Shown: positions 47,526-60,099 of the stretch, piece by piece
Layout of the letters: each line of letters starts with the position of its first letter
Numbering within the stretch: position 1 is the stretch's first letter
NCBI GenBank assembly: GCA_034769895.1
Contig: CM068373.1
Location: forward strand, 21,619,967-21,683,966
Direction of reading: 5' to 3'
DNA length: 64,000 bases
Source: Magicicada septendecula
Lineage: Eukaryota; Arthropoda; Insecta; Hemiptera; Cicadidae
Notes under the pieces: model-generated
The model's input: only the letters and a program-made list of their open reading frames with translations
The model's database searches: none
What the model was told of the DNA's origin: nothing
Program-made: the position numbers and the translations under genes

Positions 47526-48680
47526 TTAGATGAGTATAGCAAACACAAATAAAGAAGCCATTTCCAGAATAACAACAAACAATCTGGTGTCTATTTCAAA
47601 GTATCCACAGTCGAACTTTACACTTCCGCGGGTTAACTGTCGAATACATTTTTTTGTGTCGGATTTCAGTCTACAGAGTCCATTATTGTACAGTCTGTAG
47701 TAACAATTATTTAGCAGTACATTAATTGCCGTAAATTCAGACCGTATTGCCGTGCACAAGAAGACAGGAAGTATTTCCATTTCAATCAGTTGTAATGCTA
47801 GAGAAATAACGTAAAAGGAACTTGCGGTGGCCGATGCCACCAGCACGTAATTAGTTACTAAGAAAACAGAGACGATTAACTGGTAGTAGACGAAATGCTT
47901 ATAAAAATTTACAGACGAGTTGAAAGCGTTAATTATACAAGTACACATAATTTTAATCTTCTTAAGCTTGTTCCTTGATAACACGGTTGTCTTTGATATA
48001 TCAACACCACTTGTAAACACACGATGGCCCCAAGCAAGATGTCTTGTGTGACCTTTGTGAATACTTTCAATAACAAAACGCACACACCGTAGTCTCTGAA
48101 GTATGGCGTACATTAACATCATAAGCTGTAACGACAGCAGCTGTGTAAATTCACTCAGAATCGTATGGACTGCATTCGTGTACGCAGTGTTAAAATCTAT
48201 GCTTATAAGCGTATTTTTGTTGTGTACAATTTTCTTTTTGTCAAACAAAAAATACTTGTACAAAGCATATGCGTGGTGCCCTATTGTTACAGTAGTGTAC
48301 GTAACAATCAAAACTGTGTACTTCAGACCTGACACTCTGATAGAAACACTTTCAAAGTACCTATCCAAGTACTTAATGTTTTCAAGAATATCTTGGTGAA
48401 TGTAATGGTCTGCAATGTACTTTACCATAAAGTAGCCTAACATCGCTACAGAAAATGTGTCCATTAATATAAACACAACATTGGAATAAATAACCTGCAT
48501 GGTACAGACTTTATGAATCAAGTACACTGCACAGAAGCTGAAGAACAAACTGGACACTACACAGCAGTAACTTTGTATTATATGTTGTAACTTTCTGTTA
48601 CTGCAGTCAACGGTGAAGAAACCACACAACGTAGTCCATAACGAAATAGGCAACATCTGTTCACTGACGGACTTCCTCAT
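47526..48680 (-). CDS. Gustatory receptor, insect 7-transmembrane (7tm_7) family
   Basis: An uninterrupted 384-codon frame, the usual length for insect gustatory receptors (about 350-450). These are ligand-gated cation channels in chemosensory neuron membranes with an intracellular N-terminus. Hydrophobic segments lie at roughly residues 31-55, 63-90, 115-140, 165-197, two between 255 and 325, and 365-384. The C-terminal part has F-D-C-G-Y-F-E-I-D-T-R-L, the family's 'CG.F.iD..L' signature. The usual last-helix T-Y...Q-F motif is replaced by A-S-L-F-V-F-A-I-L-I, so the receptor is divergent. The start M-R-K-S-V-S-E-Q-M-L is supported by homology of the next residues to the two pseudogenes at 18960-22042. 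No intron is needed. Its 3' end is the parent of the tandem array next to it. The ligand cannot be told. It could be a recently silenced copy, but no lesion is visible. Confidence 0.9.
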   Translation of the reverse strand: MRKSVSEQMLPISLWTTLCGFFTVDCSNRKLQHIIQSYCCVVSSLFFSFCAVYLIHKVCTMQVIYSNVVFILMDTFSVAMLGYFMVKYIADHYIHQDILENIKYLDRYFESVSIRVSGLKYTVLIVTYTTVTIGHHAYALYKYFLFDKKKIVHNKNTLISIDFNTAYTNAVHTILSEFTQLLSLQLMMLMYAILQRLRCVRFVIESIHKGHTRHLAWGHRVFTSGVDISKTTVLSRNKLKKIKIMCTCIINAFNSSVNFYKHFVYYQLIVSVFLVTNYVLVASATASSFYVISLALQLIEMEILPVFLCTAIRSEFTAINVLLNNCYYRLYNNGLCRLKSDTKKCIRQLTRGSVKFDCGYFEIDTRLFVVILEMASLFVFAILI

Positions 48681-49543
<863 letters not shown>

Positions 49544-49559
49544 TTCACTTGTTCTTGGT

Positions 49560-50480
49560 CTGAAATGGCCCTGTCGCAGCCATTACAGAAAATGTTAATT
49601 GAGGACTAGGACGTCATTTCGAAATAATTAAAGCTCTTCAATTACGATAAGGTGAAACATGCGCGCAATGGCTCTGAGCTCAACTGAGAGCAAACAACAG
49701 GATTTCGGAGACTCTTCAAGATCTTTTAAGTATCGACAGGATAATTAGACTTTCGGATTCCGAAATAAGGGAGAATTTTTCAATACGGTTTGCAGTGCAG
49801 TCATTTATTAACGCTGTTGGAGATGGTGAACTAGAAGAAGACTTTTAAATGTAAAGACATCAGAATTGTGCAGACTCTCTTGTCCACGTCTGACATCTCC
49901 AAGTTTGAGGTCGTCAAGTCAATGTCTGGACCAACCAGAAAGTGATTGAATAAAAGATGGCAACGAACCAGACAAAAAAAAAAAGATTATACGGAAAAGA
50001 ATCTCAGTGATTGGCACCATAATATAAGGGAAGACAAGAAGTAAGATAGAAATGTTATAAATGTAGGAGCTTTGGAGATGGCAAGAAGTCTGCCTGTGCA
50101 GGGAAGCCAGTAGTAGTATGTACAATCGGGCGCACAACATAACACGTGGAAGGAAACCCTCCGACAAAACCCATTTTCTAAACTTCATAAATTCATCCGG
50201 AGCTTAATATTTGTCGGATTTGTCCAAGAAAATCCGACCCCAATGACATTTACCCTAATTACTCCTGGAAGGCCTGTGATTGTGTGTGGGAAAGACTTGA
50301 TACACATACGCGTGGATCCATTCGAATTTAATCATCAAGTACTCGTTGCAGGCGGTGTTAATGAAGCAATTCTCAACACAGTAAAAACGCCGGTCTTTAT
50401 TCGCGTTAAGAACAATATCCTTATAATCTGGAAAGATGCGGTAGTGCTATCTACAGCAAATAGGTCAGAAAATTAATCGA
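49560..50480 (+). pseudogene. Old gag-protease relic of a Ty3/gypsy-type retrotransposon
   Basis: On the plus strand, interrupted frames give I-K-A-L-Q-L-R-Y-G (near 49630), then F-S-I-R-F-A-V-Q-S-F-I-N-A-V-G-D-G. The latter matches F-R-I-R-F-A-V-Q-T-F-I-D-G-I-G-D in the element at 39774-43125. C-Y-K-C at 50053-50064 is the start of a zinc knuckle whose later His and Cys spacing is not clear. A protease-like piece follows in frame 50243-50476, with H-I-R-V-D-P-F-E-F-N-H-Q-V-L-V-A matching the I-R-V...L-E-F-S-H-H-M-V-V-A segment. Stops are frequent. It is a more distant relative, not a copy of the same insertion, and I see no LTRs around it. Confidence 0.75.
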
Positions 50481-50568
50481 CGTTTTAAATAAAATTGGGC
50501 ATGCCTCCACTGTGAAACACTAAAAAGATTTTATTTTGCTTTGTATAGTATCCAAGTCACTTTTCAAA

Positions 50569-50772
50569 ATAATTTAATTACCTTGTATCCGTCAGTGACT
50601 TCGTTTTAGCGTTTTACATATAGATGCGTTTCGTGACATGTGTCATATCATCAGTATTCCTCGTCAAATGTTTAAATTTACATAAAACACATAAAAACAC
50701 ATTTGCACATATTTATATTGTGATTTAGTCACAATCACGAAGTCACTGACGGATACAAGGTAATTAAATTAC
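50569..50772. repeat. 33-bp inverted repeat with a 135-bp loop
   Basis: The arms 50570-50603 and 50738-50771 read TTAATTACCTTGTATCCGTC... and its exact reverse complement. The loop contains, on the minus strand, CTGATGA ... CGAAAC around a TGACA/TGTCA stem (50628-50654). Confidence 0.8.
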
Positions 50773-51149
50773 TAAAAAGGTAGTCATCATCGTACACACA
50801 AGATTAACAAATACATTTGATCACCAAGTAGTCAGCTCACCGGGCACTCTAATTACCAGATGTTCAATAAAACCAAACGCAACCAAAAATGCTCCCTAAA
50901 TGGCAAATTGTGTAGCTCGGGGAAACATTACCACTTTACTAAGCAGTACATAACTGGTTTGTATTAATATATTACTACAAATTTCTCCTCTGGTTTGGAT
51001 AATGGCAATGGAAACGAAGGCCCAGATATTTTAAAATGAGTAGAGGAACTTTTAGTAAAAGAATATTTTTATGATGGCAAGTTGAGGTATTATGCACCTC
51101 ATCTAATAAATGCTTCTTTGGTCGCAGACCCCTGTTCCAGAGCAGAACA

Positions 51150-51540
51150 ATTGCCAGGAGCATCAAGCAGCTTCTGTATAAACCGCAGATCCGCCCAGAT
51201 CTCACTTATTGTTCTGAGACTTGGACCATTTCTTGAAAGTTGTGGGAGGCGAATGAAGGAAAAGGACCAATTAAGAACTAAACATTGTTCTGAAATAACC
51301 AAATATTCTAAAAATTATAAAACTTGTGACATGTGATACGTGATCAGAATGGGGTAGAATGAAATACACAGAAAGGCACTCACAGAACAGATCTATGGCA
51401 CTAGGAGAGTTGGTAGACCCAAACTAGTTTGGGAAGACGGTGTGAACTATGATGCGCGCAATATCCTTGGGACCCGGAACTTGAGGGTTGGCATTGGTTA
51501 TTGAAGCTCTTCAAGATTTCAATACGTAACACACTATAAG
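51150..51540 (+). mobile_element. LINE 3'-region fragment
   Basis: Plus-strand pieces: Q-L-L-Y-K-P-Q-I-R-P-D-L-T-Y-C-S-E-T-W (near 51165-51220), and R-R-V-G-R-P-K-L-V-W-E-D-G-V-N-Y-D-A-R (near 51400-51460). Both are LINE C-terminal signatures. It is frameshifted in between. Confidence 0.7.
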
Positions 51541-54500
51541 ACATTATTAACGGCAATAATAAGCAATCCTTATGATGTAATGGTAGTACATACTTATTTA
51601 TCACAGTATCCTAAACGGGCACTACTATCCAGTGGTACAATTTAGTCTATCATCATGTGCTGTGGCGTCCATGTAAACGGAGCTGCCAGCGGTAAATGGA
51701 AGAAAATAAAATTAGTTATATCAGACGGTAAATACTTTAGTTATTGAATAATTTGAATTGCGAACAGTAGCCTATTAGTAAGAAATCTTGAAGAAAAGCA
51801 TAGTAATGTTTTCGAACTGTTGGGCAGTTGCACCTTCATTTTAACGTTGCTTTTGCTGCGTACGGTAATTGACCTCGTAGTAGTTGTCACTGTACAGACT
51901 ACAGCGAAGGGGACACATTAGTTTTCCAATGGGTTGCCGCTGAATAAACCGGCAAAACGCTCAGTTAGCAGCTTCGTTCGTTTTCGAAACCGACGTGTAC
52001 CAGTTACTACACACCTTATTTCTGTTTTGTTCTTTTAGTTGTGTATTTCTCTGTTTTCTGTACTATGTTTGATTTGATTATCTGTGACATATTTGTGAAG
52101 TATAATGGTGTCGTATTCCATTGAACCAGGAACTTGTTCTTGTGCTAGATAGAAAATATAATAAAAACATATTTTCGCTCTAAATACAATAATAAAAGTA
52201 ATATTTTATACCAGGAAAAATACGAAATAATTTTTGGGCTAAGTTTTATACCTAACTCAACCGGCAACAGCTGTTATGTACCTACGCCATGCCACATAGT
52301 ATCATGACTGTTTTCGTCAAATTATGACAAGATGGAACATGGTAGTAAGAGGAGACATGTCAAAATGAAATGGTTACATCATTTCACGTATCACCTGTTA
52401 TTCATAGATAGAAACACATAAATTAGTTTTAGCGAAAATAGCCAGTGTACTTTTATTTTTTTGTAGATATTTTTATACTAAAATGCATTTTTGAAAATTT
52501 AATGAATTTACATTATACATTTAAAATATGAACTACATTTAGTTTTACTAATTATAAAATTAAAAATGCCATCCGCTCAATTTATAATCAAATTAATCAT
52601 CATCTGAGTTGTAACTCCAAAACGTAAAAAAAAAAAAATTTTTTTTTAAAAGAAAAACAGGGAGCATCTGGCAGCGTATGAAATGACATTGACGAATGGG
52701 AGAAACAATAAAAGGAAATAAATACAATGGATGTACAGCCTTCAACGTCGACGTACAGATGTCTAAAAGTATCATAAATCTAAACAAAAGCAGATGTTCG
52801 GCAGAGAGAAAATTTACCAGGAAAGACTACGGAGGCTTGTGAACCAAGTTAACATGTGCAGCCAGAAGCGTGTTGAAATTAAGGAATTGTTCTGAAAGCA
52901 AGGCAAACAATCGCCAGAATGAAGTACAATGAGAATTTACTAAGAAAAGTATACGACAAAGGCTAACGTAGTAAATCATAGGAATAACTGAAGGTCACTG
53001 AAAGACATCCTGGCGAGTAGTAAAATTAGCAATACAACACATACACTATGGGGAATTTACGTAACATGTGCATCTGGACGAAGTAAGAAACAAAAAGTGT
53101 CTTGCTAAGAGGCATGAAAAACGCCAGAAATAATTATGACTATAACATGTTGAAAAGACTACAGCAGGGATGGAACTAATTAACAGATGCAGCTGCAAAC
53201 TGGACAGAAGGAAGGATGTCACTGTCGAAAAGGCGTAGAACAATACCAAAGAGATTTATGATCATGGGATCGGACATACTGAAGCAAGGGGTAGCTGAAC
53301 CCAGAGTAAGACATTGGTGGGAACAGAAATCGCCTATCAGAAAACAGCTTGGAGTATAGGCGGGTTTACTGAAGGGAAGTTCTTGGAAATCCAGAACGTA
53401 AAACAAATGAACACGGAGCAGAATAACTTGTGTGAGTACTAGGAGAGAATTTTCTCAAGAAATATAGAGAAGAACCAATGGAAACGAAGCAGGAGGACGA
53501 AAAAGGACTTAATTGGGGAAAATGTAAGAAAGTAGTGGGAAAAAGAAGAGTAGGTAATAAGTACACAGAACGAAGGTGACATCGAGGAGCCTTTGCTAAA
53601 ATTTCGGAAGTCGATGACTAAAGTTTCGGAGAGTAGGTAGAGTCCGTTATAATGGTTGCGGAGTAGTGACTTAAACACTTAGGTGTCTTTTACAAATTTT
53701 AGAGTCTAGAGTCGAATCGAGAAGAAGTCTAACTTAAACTTTGTGGAGTCGAGCTTAAGTGTTACGGAAATTCGATGTTAAAAGTTCGGAGAGTTTTACT
53801 TAAAATCACGTAAGATTATCATGAATAACAATCTGTGAAGTGAGAACTGGAGTTTATTAGTTAATACCTCGTCAAAACAAAAGACCGTATCTTATCATGT
53901 ATCACGAACGATATAGTAGTTGAAACGGAATGAGTCGTTACGAGATATCGGTGAACGTAACCGAAGTAAATAGTAAACAATAATTACACTAAATATAAAA
54001 TTCGGAATTACCGGTTATCAATAGAAGGAGTGAATAGTGAAAGTGTATATGTGCCAAATACTTCAAGAAAAAGTCACATTGTTATGCACGCAAATGAGCC
54101 TGTGTCCAACGCGGTTGACGGAGCATCTATATCTCCATATGCTGATTTAAGGAATCAAAAAGGAGAGCACGTAATGACAACGCGCCGTAGTTTGCGGATA
54201 ACATACCAAGAGTAAGAAATTTTATGTATTAATTTTAGTTTACGAAATCACCTCTCTGTCACTCTAAAAGAATTCACGTAGAGAATTTTATAAGATATGG
54301 TGTCCTCATTCAAAATTTACGTATAAATTTTGAAGTCAAAATGTTAGAATAAAGAGAATTTAAGTACATTTCATATTTAAATGAATCCATTTAAATTATA
54401 TGTCATAATGAAATAAGTAAGTAGGTGCAAGAATTAATTCAGGTTTTAATAACACTCAGAAAAGGATATTGAGATACTGAGATATGAAGAGATATTTTAG

Positions 54501-55146
54501 TTAATATAATTGTTTATAGATAGAAATCATGTACTAAAATAATTATTGATAATCATTCGTTACGCAGACTAGAGTTATGATACTAATGACAGTAATCGTT
54601 AAACGTAATAAATTTAATGGTAGACAGATAAACACGTCTTGTTTGTTTATTGAAGATAACCCTATGAAATTAATCATTAGAATTAGTTTTCAACACCTTC
54701 CAAGTAAATATTGAACACTAGAGTCTCATAACATTTGATTGGATAACTGCTAATATATAAATTATTACCAATTATAAACCCTGAGATCGTAAGCAATAAA
54801 AATAAGAGCAACATTTGCCACCACAACTTGGGGCTATTAGCATTACATTTGACGCCGCAACTAGTGAGGCATAACAAATTGGAGTTACAAGAGTCAGTAA
54901 ATTAACGTTGACTACAATCTTAGAAGTGTAGCTAATATTTCACAAATGTTAACTAGAACATTTTGCTTCAAAGACTCAGTAGATGTTGACGTTTCTAAGT
55001 TTGTACTTCTCTATCTGTACAATTGTTTCTGAACAATACAGACTTGCAGAAACTAGTAATAAAAGAAACCTTTGTTATGAGTTGTGAGTTGTGAGACGTT
55101 GTTTTAAGGAGTTTCCAGCTGAGCAAATATTATCCTATATATTTCT
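51541..55146. other. No recognised gene; purine-rich block 52780-53660
   Basis: The plus strand between about 52780 and 53660 is strongly purine-rich, which opens long Ser/Phe/Leu frames on the minus strand as shadows. Around 53600-53800, TTTCGGAGAGT-like words recur at irregular spacing. Nothing matches a known family. Confidence 0.45.
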
Positions 55147-55151
55147 GCGCG

Positions 55152-55190
<39 letters not shown>
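55147..55190 (+). repeat. AC microsatellite
   Basis: About 20 AC units preceded by GCGCGCACGC. Confidence 0.95.
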
Positions 55191-55399
55191 TAGACTTTAC
55201 AGGCACGGAGTACACATAGGCACACTAACAAACGTATATAAAATAGGTTATAAAGATTACAAAGCAATTCTAAAAGGGAAGAAAGAAAATAAAGAAATCA
55301 GTGAGATAGACGACAAAGGGAGAGGAATAAGTGTTTACAATTAGTGTTCGCTAATTTCGCAATGTAAGATTATCCATATGCTTATGATAAATGTCTTCT

Positions 55400-55760
55400 T
55401 CTTCTTCTCTTCTTCAAGGATTAGTTTATATAAACATGTTCCGGCACTCATCTATCCTCGGACGACCCATGTGTTTTCTACCAGTGGCTTTACAATTCAG
55501 CGCCGCTTTTGGCAATCGATCCTCTGGAATCCTTTGCAAATGATGCCACAATTGTCTTCGGTAAATTGGAATAATTTCATTTATGTCCTTTACTTTAAGT
55601 TCTGCTCTGATATCTTCATTCCTTATGCTATCTTGCAATGTATAATTTAAAGTATTTTGAAGAAACTGCTTTTCAGCATTTTGAATCTTGCCGTTTTCGT
55701 TTTTGTCATGACCCACGCCTCACTCACATAAATCAATGTGAGTATTGCAATTGTCTTATG
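55400..55760 (-). mobile_element. LINE 3'-end fragment with AAG tail
   Basis: The minus-strand frame 55716-55426 reads K-I-Q-N-A-E-K-Q-F-L-Q-N-T-L, then N-E-D-I-R-A-E-L-K-V, then Y-R-R-Q-L-W-H-H-L-Q-R-I-P, and G-R-P-R-I-D-E. It is one of the better preserved LINE C-termini here. The 3' end runs into TTCTTCTTCTT at 55390-55408 (AAG tail on the minus strand). Confidence 0.8.
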
Positions 55761-56761
55761 AAATTTAATTCCTGTGCTGTCTTCTTTTATTTCTACGATT
55801 TGTATGAATTGTACTACAAACATTCCTATATTTATTTATTTTATTTCTTATATCATAATGATAAATGTAACTCTCACAATAGATTTGCACGTTAAACGTA
55901 TGTAACTATGTCAATACGCTTGGTTAAACTTTGTTAGTTTTTTCGAATTCTCGGTGCTTTCGACTTCCCGATTGTCGGAAGGCATTGTCACTATTGGAGA
56001 CTCATCTCGTAGTGTTACTACGCCACACAAGCGGTCTCTACTGAGGCTACATAAAAAGCTGCGTTTTAAAAACCGCCGTTTATTTATTGTTTCGCTACTC
56101 GGTGCTTATTATTTGACAAGGCAATGGAGAATTTTCAATGTAAATTATAACATTGTTAATAGTCGTGTAGGAGCGTTCGCTAGTAGGTGACTTCAATAAT
56201 AGAAGTGGCAGTGAGCGTTGCACTATTGTGTCTGTACATATAAAACTGAGGATTTGCACATATGAAGTCTGAGGATTTGTTTCTTTGTGTTGAATGGAAA
56301 TCCACAACGTTACACCGATTGCCGCCACCAAATTTTTCACAGGTAACCTTTGACGCAAGGCGAAAAACACTTGTCTAACCTAGAATTTAGTATTCTGCCC
56401 CGTTCGCACGATTTACGCCCTTATAATTATGCCCTTTTGTTGACGCGTATAAAGATGTGAACAGACCATGAAGATTTGAATAAATCACAATAATAACAAG
56501 TAAATAAACAAACAAACAAATAAACAGTAAATAAAGTAAATAAATAACAGCATCGGAACTGTACCTTTATCCGTTTGTGCGGTACATTTTCAATGATTTT
56601 AATATGCAATTGTATGTATATATTACTATGTGGAAAAGAAGAAGTGTAGGCTACTAATTGTAAATTGTCCTATTTCATAATGAAAAGCGAATAATGGGTT
56701 ATTTTCAGAACGTATTTATTCTACAGATCTATGTGTTTATGTCCTTAGTATATATTCTATT

Positions 56762-56770
56762 ACACACACA

Positions 56771-56812
<42 letters not shown>
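56762..56812 (+). repeat. AC microsatellite
   Basis: About 24 AC units with one AAAC interruption. Confidence 0.95.
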
Positions 56813-56815
<3 letters not shown>

Positions 56816-57040
56816 TGAAAAGCATTTGCAGACATTGCACACATTCTGCATGTGGTAAGATGTATTTTATTCATTTTGGAAGATCATCTATCGGTCCAGG
56901 ATTAGGCAGGTTGCCTGTTCCGGCTTCACCATCTCCGTCTTGTTCTGCCAATATTTCTCCTTCCGATTGGCTTATAATGCAGGATTTTTCTTGGAATTCT
57001 TTCTGGAGACATGCGCACAACATGCTCTTTCCATCTTTTT

Positions 57041-57260
57041 TATAGTTTTACGCTAGTTCTATTACTGGTTGTACTTTTAATTCCTGTCTTATATCTTCGT
57101 TCTTTATGTGACCTAATCTTATACAAGCTGTTACAAATCTAAGATACTTCATCATTTCAGACGTTTTCATCTGTCTATAATATTTTTTTCTTGGTGCCCA
57201 TGACTCTGAAACGTATAATAGCATGGAGACTGCCATCACTTTATAGAATTTTTTGTATTT
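57041..57260 (-). mobile_element. LINE C-terminal fragment
   Basis: The minus-strand frame reads M-M-A-V-S-M-L-L-Y-V-S-E-S-W-A-P-R and then I-K-N-E-D-I-R-Q-E-L-K-V, matching the neighbouring LINE fragments. Truncated on both sides. Confidence 0.75.
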
Positions 57261-58289
57261 GTATTATTTTATTCTGAAAGATAATGCACCAAAATTAAAG
57301 ACAATTTAAAGCTGACTTTATACACACGTAAAAATCAAGGTTTCCTATTGAAGTATAGAAATCACAATAACAAATATCAGCAAATTAAATAAAAGTATAA
57401 TACTGTACATTCAGCCCAGAGATACCGTTTATTCTCCATCGAACGTTAACTGTGCTACCTTCAGTATGAATTGTTATTTTCAATATTTCAAATTTCACAT
57501 ATGCAAATTTCAAGTGGCCAACTGTTCTTAACAGTGCTATTTGTATGACATAGTGAAACATTCCCCTATATCAAAACAAGGTATCATTGTACTACAATTC
57601 ATGACTACAAAGTTTTATCAACTGGTTGACGACAACAAAATATAGGCTATCATATAGGCCTTTAGTACATAATTTGTATGTTAATATAAATGAAACAAAC
57701 TGAAATTGGATTCTATTACGCACTTTAATCCATGTGTACAGTAAAATAATAAATACGTAAATAACTATGACAACTTAGTTTTACCTAATATGTTTTCATC
57801 CCTTAATATATACCTTAACACTTAACTATAGTCAGAGTTACGTAATGTTAATTTAGTTTCAATACCGGTACACTTTAGGAAATGGGCTTTTACTGCACTA
57901 ACCGTTTCCCGCAAGCGCTTAATTAGTTTGTTGTTGAATGTTTCGTATGGTGGTTAAAACTCTCAGCGCGTTGATTTCCCAGCGGATCTCTTGATCAGGC
58001 ACTACATAGTTTGTAATAGTTTGTATATACTGCACAAACTGCAGTCTGCAGCTGGTTACACATTATGTACAGTGAAACAGTACATAATCTTGTATATAAA
58101 AAGAGTATAAGTGTCTGTAACACTTTACTAGCTGAGGAATGTAACTTCAGCATATTTGAAAATTATAACATCGCCATGAATCATAGCAAATAAACACATT
58201 TTAAGTTTGCAGAATTCTACTCTTTGTAACGTGGACTGTCACGCTTTACTAAAAAATATATATATATATATACATATATATAATATTTA
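57261..58289. other. No recognised gene
   Basis: AT-rich non-coding sequence ending in a short TATATA run (58255-58280). Confidence 0.5.
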
Positions 58290-58625
58290 ATATTTATAAT
58301 GAATTTACCTCAAGATATTTTTTTTCCTTATTAAGAACATGTTTCGGAAACCATTGTGTTTCCATCCACAGCCTTCGTGATTTTGAGTCTGGTGAAGTAC
58401 TTGTGTGTTGGCTGGTTGCTATTGTGGTTTCCTGCTGGCTTCTGGTACTTTCATTTGGTATTATTGTGGGTGATTGTGGTGTATGCATTACTATTTTGTG
58501 TGTTTTCGATGTTGAGTGCTTTGAAAATTGTGTCATGTTTTGTATTGATTTGTATTTGTTCAGGTATTATGTTTTGTGGTTTATGTTTGTATATTTGTAA
58601 ATTTTCCCAAATGTTCATTATGTTG
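58290..58625 (-). mobile_element. Penelope-like element 3' end, minus orientation
   Basis: On the minus strand the sequence starts near 58625 with I-Y-K-H-K-P-Q-N-I-I-P-E-Q-I-Q, resembling I-Y-K-H-Y...N-N-I-L-N-D-Q-L at 21100-21440. It continues to a 3' region with a GGAAAC...GTTTCC stem followed by GAAAC (near 58340-58370). The hydrophobic plus-strand frames here are shadows. Confidence 0.6.
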
Positions 58626-58800
58626 CACAACTAAAAAAACGTTATTTTGAACACCTAAACGCATACAAAAAACCAGAAATATACAAATCTAATTTGGCCA
58701 CACATGCAATAAACACTGGACATGAATTTCCAAACATAACCAACATGACACTAATAAAACACATACCACACATAAAAGTGCTTGTGCAGATAGAGGTTTT
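58626..58800 (+). mobile_element. Penelope-like element C-terminal (GIY-YIG domain end), plus orientation
   Basis: The frame reads L-K-K-R-Y-F-E-H-L-N-A, then N-L-A-T-H-A-I-N-T-G-H-E-F, then K-V-L-V-Q-I-E. The pattern 'RF.EH......S..A.H....GH...' ending with a conserved Glu is the second half of a GIY-YIG endonuclease as found in Penelope-like elements. It abuts the minus-strand fragment head to head. Confidence 0.65.
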
Positions 58801-59215
58801 ACAGATGGGCTATGTGAATTCTCCGATCCAACCCCCAGCCTGGAGGACCAGGAACTTTGATTTCGGGGTGCTCTTCCCCTAGAGAGTTGCTTTCACCTCA
58901 GGTGACGAGGTTTCTCTGCCCGATCGCAGTAGGCTAACTGACTCAGCCCATGTGTGCAGGCGTTGGGCTACTATAGCCTCCTCCGCCTCCACACTAGATG
59001 CACACCCTGCTGCCGATGTGCACCATCCTGCCCAGCCAGGACCCAGGATACCCCCAATCTGTCCTGACAGAACCCCCATCTCACGTTTGCTTACCGATCC
59101 ACTCCGCCGACGGGATTGGTTACCACAGCTTTGGAGTGGATTTCTCGGTGCAACAGGGCCCCCCGACGTGTAGGTGAGAGTGGAGTTGGGGTGGAGAGGC
59201 TGGTGCATTTCTCAA
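58801..59215. other. GC-rich unclassified block
   Basis: Base composition rises sharply relative to both sides. Overlapping open frames on both strands (109 and 73 residues) are proline- and serine-rich with no domain. It may be part of a composite retroposon with the SINE just after it or of a processed sequence. I cannot tell. Confidence 0.4.
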
Positions 59216-59246
59216 AATATACATTCTATGCATGCGATTAGTAGAT

Positions 59247-59535
59247 GTCTAGGAGCGGTCGTGGTGTAGTGTCTAGCATGTGGCGGTGCTACGTTGTCGG
59301 CGCGGGTTCGATTCCCGCCGAGGTTATCTGATACATGTACGACCGTTCCCCCTCGAAAGGCAATGGAAAACCAGCGACAGACATCCTGCTTAGTATAAAC
59401 CCTTCCCAACCATGCCGTTCGGATCCGGCGTTAAACTGTAGGTCCCATATACCTGTGAGAGACTCTGTAACACACACACCACAGGTATATCCGGGGAGGG
59501 TACAAACCAGTCGAAAGACTGAAGGACCAAATAAT
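59247..59535 (+). mobile_element. tRNA-derived SINE, about 290 bp
   Basis: The head holds an A-box-like TGGTGTAGTGTCTAGCATG and a perfect B box in GCGGGTTCGATTCCCGCC, spaced as in a tRNA gene. It then carries GAAAGGCAATGGAAAACC and a non-tRNA body, and ends in ACCAAATAATAA. That same tail closes the LINE at 29290, suggesting the LINE supplied the retroposition machinery. The head does not fold into a full functional tRNA that I can name. Confidence 0.8.
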
Positions 59536-60099
59536 AAGTGTCTACTAATTTTATATTACTACCAAATTCTAAAATTACTGAATTATTAAGTTATGTAATT
59601 ACATGACAATGTCTGTAGAAGAGAGGATTTGACAGAAGATGATTACATTAATCAGGAAGTGCGCCAAATCTGTAGCTTGTCTCCAAAACTGTTTAACATC
59701 TACATTCACGACATAGTTATTAGTTACGAGAGTTAAAATTACGAGTTGTTCGGTGAATAAAACTAAATAATAAAACATACATGAATAAAGTGCTGTTTGG
59801 GCCTGATCAAGTCCCATAACAACACCCATAACAGTTTGTTATCACCCATAACAACAGACGCGAGCTCCAGAGATGAATGTGCCAGTTACAGCGAGTCTGT
59901 TTGAATTTCAATATGAAAATTCTTGTACAGAAGACAAAAAACTATTGGATTTGTGAGCATTATCGTTAATACATATCGTTAATAGCATATATTGTTAATA
60001 TTTTTTTTTTGTATCAGCCAGCTAAGGACCGCATGCTAATTTCAATTCTTTATTCTTTGTTCTTTACTTTTTCTCCAATATTCTTACACCTTTTCACTG

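Noticed and set aside
53046..53678. Four overlapping minus-strand Ser/Phe/Leu-rich frames
   Set aside because: They arise from purine-rich composition of the plus strand. None has a domain, and frames overlap without codon signal.
58356..58634. 92-residue hydrophobic frame that looks like a membrane protein
   Set aside because: It is the complement of an Asn/Thr/Ile-rich Penelope tail on the minus strand.
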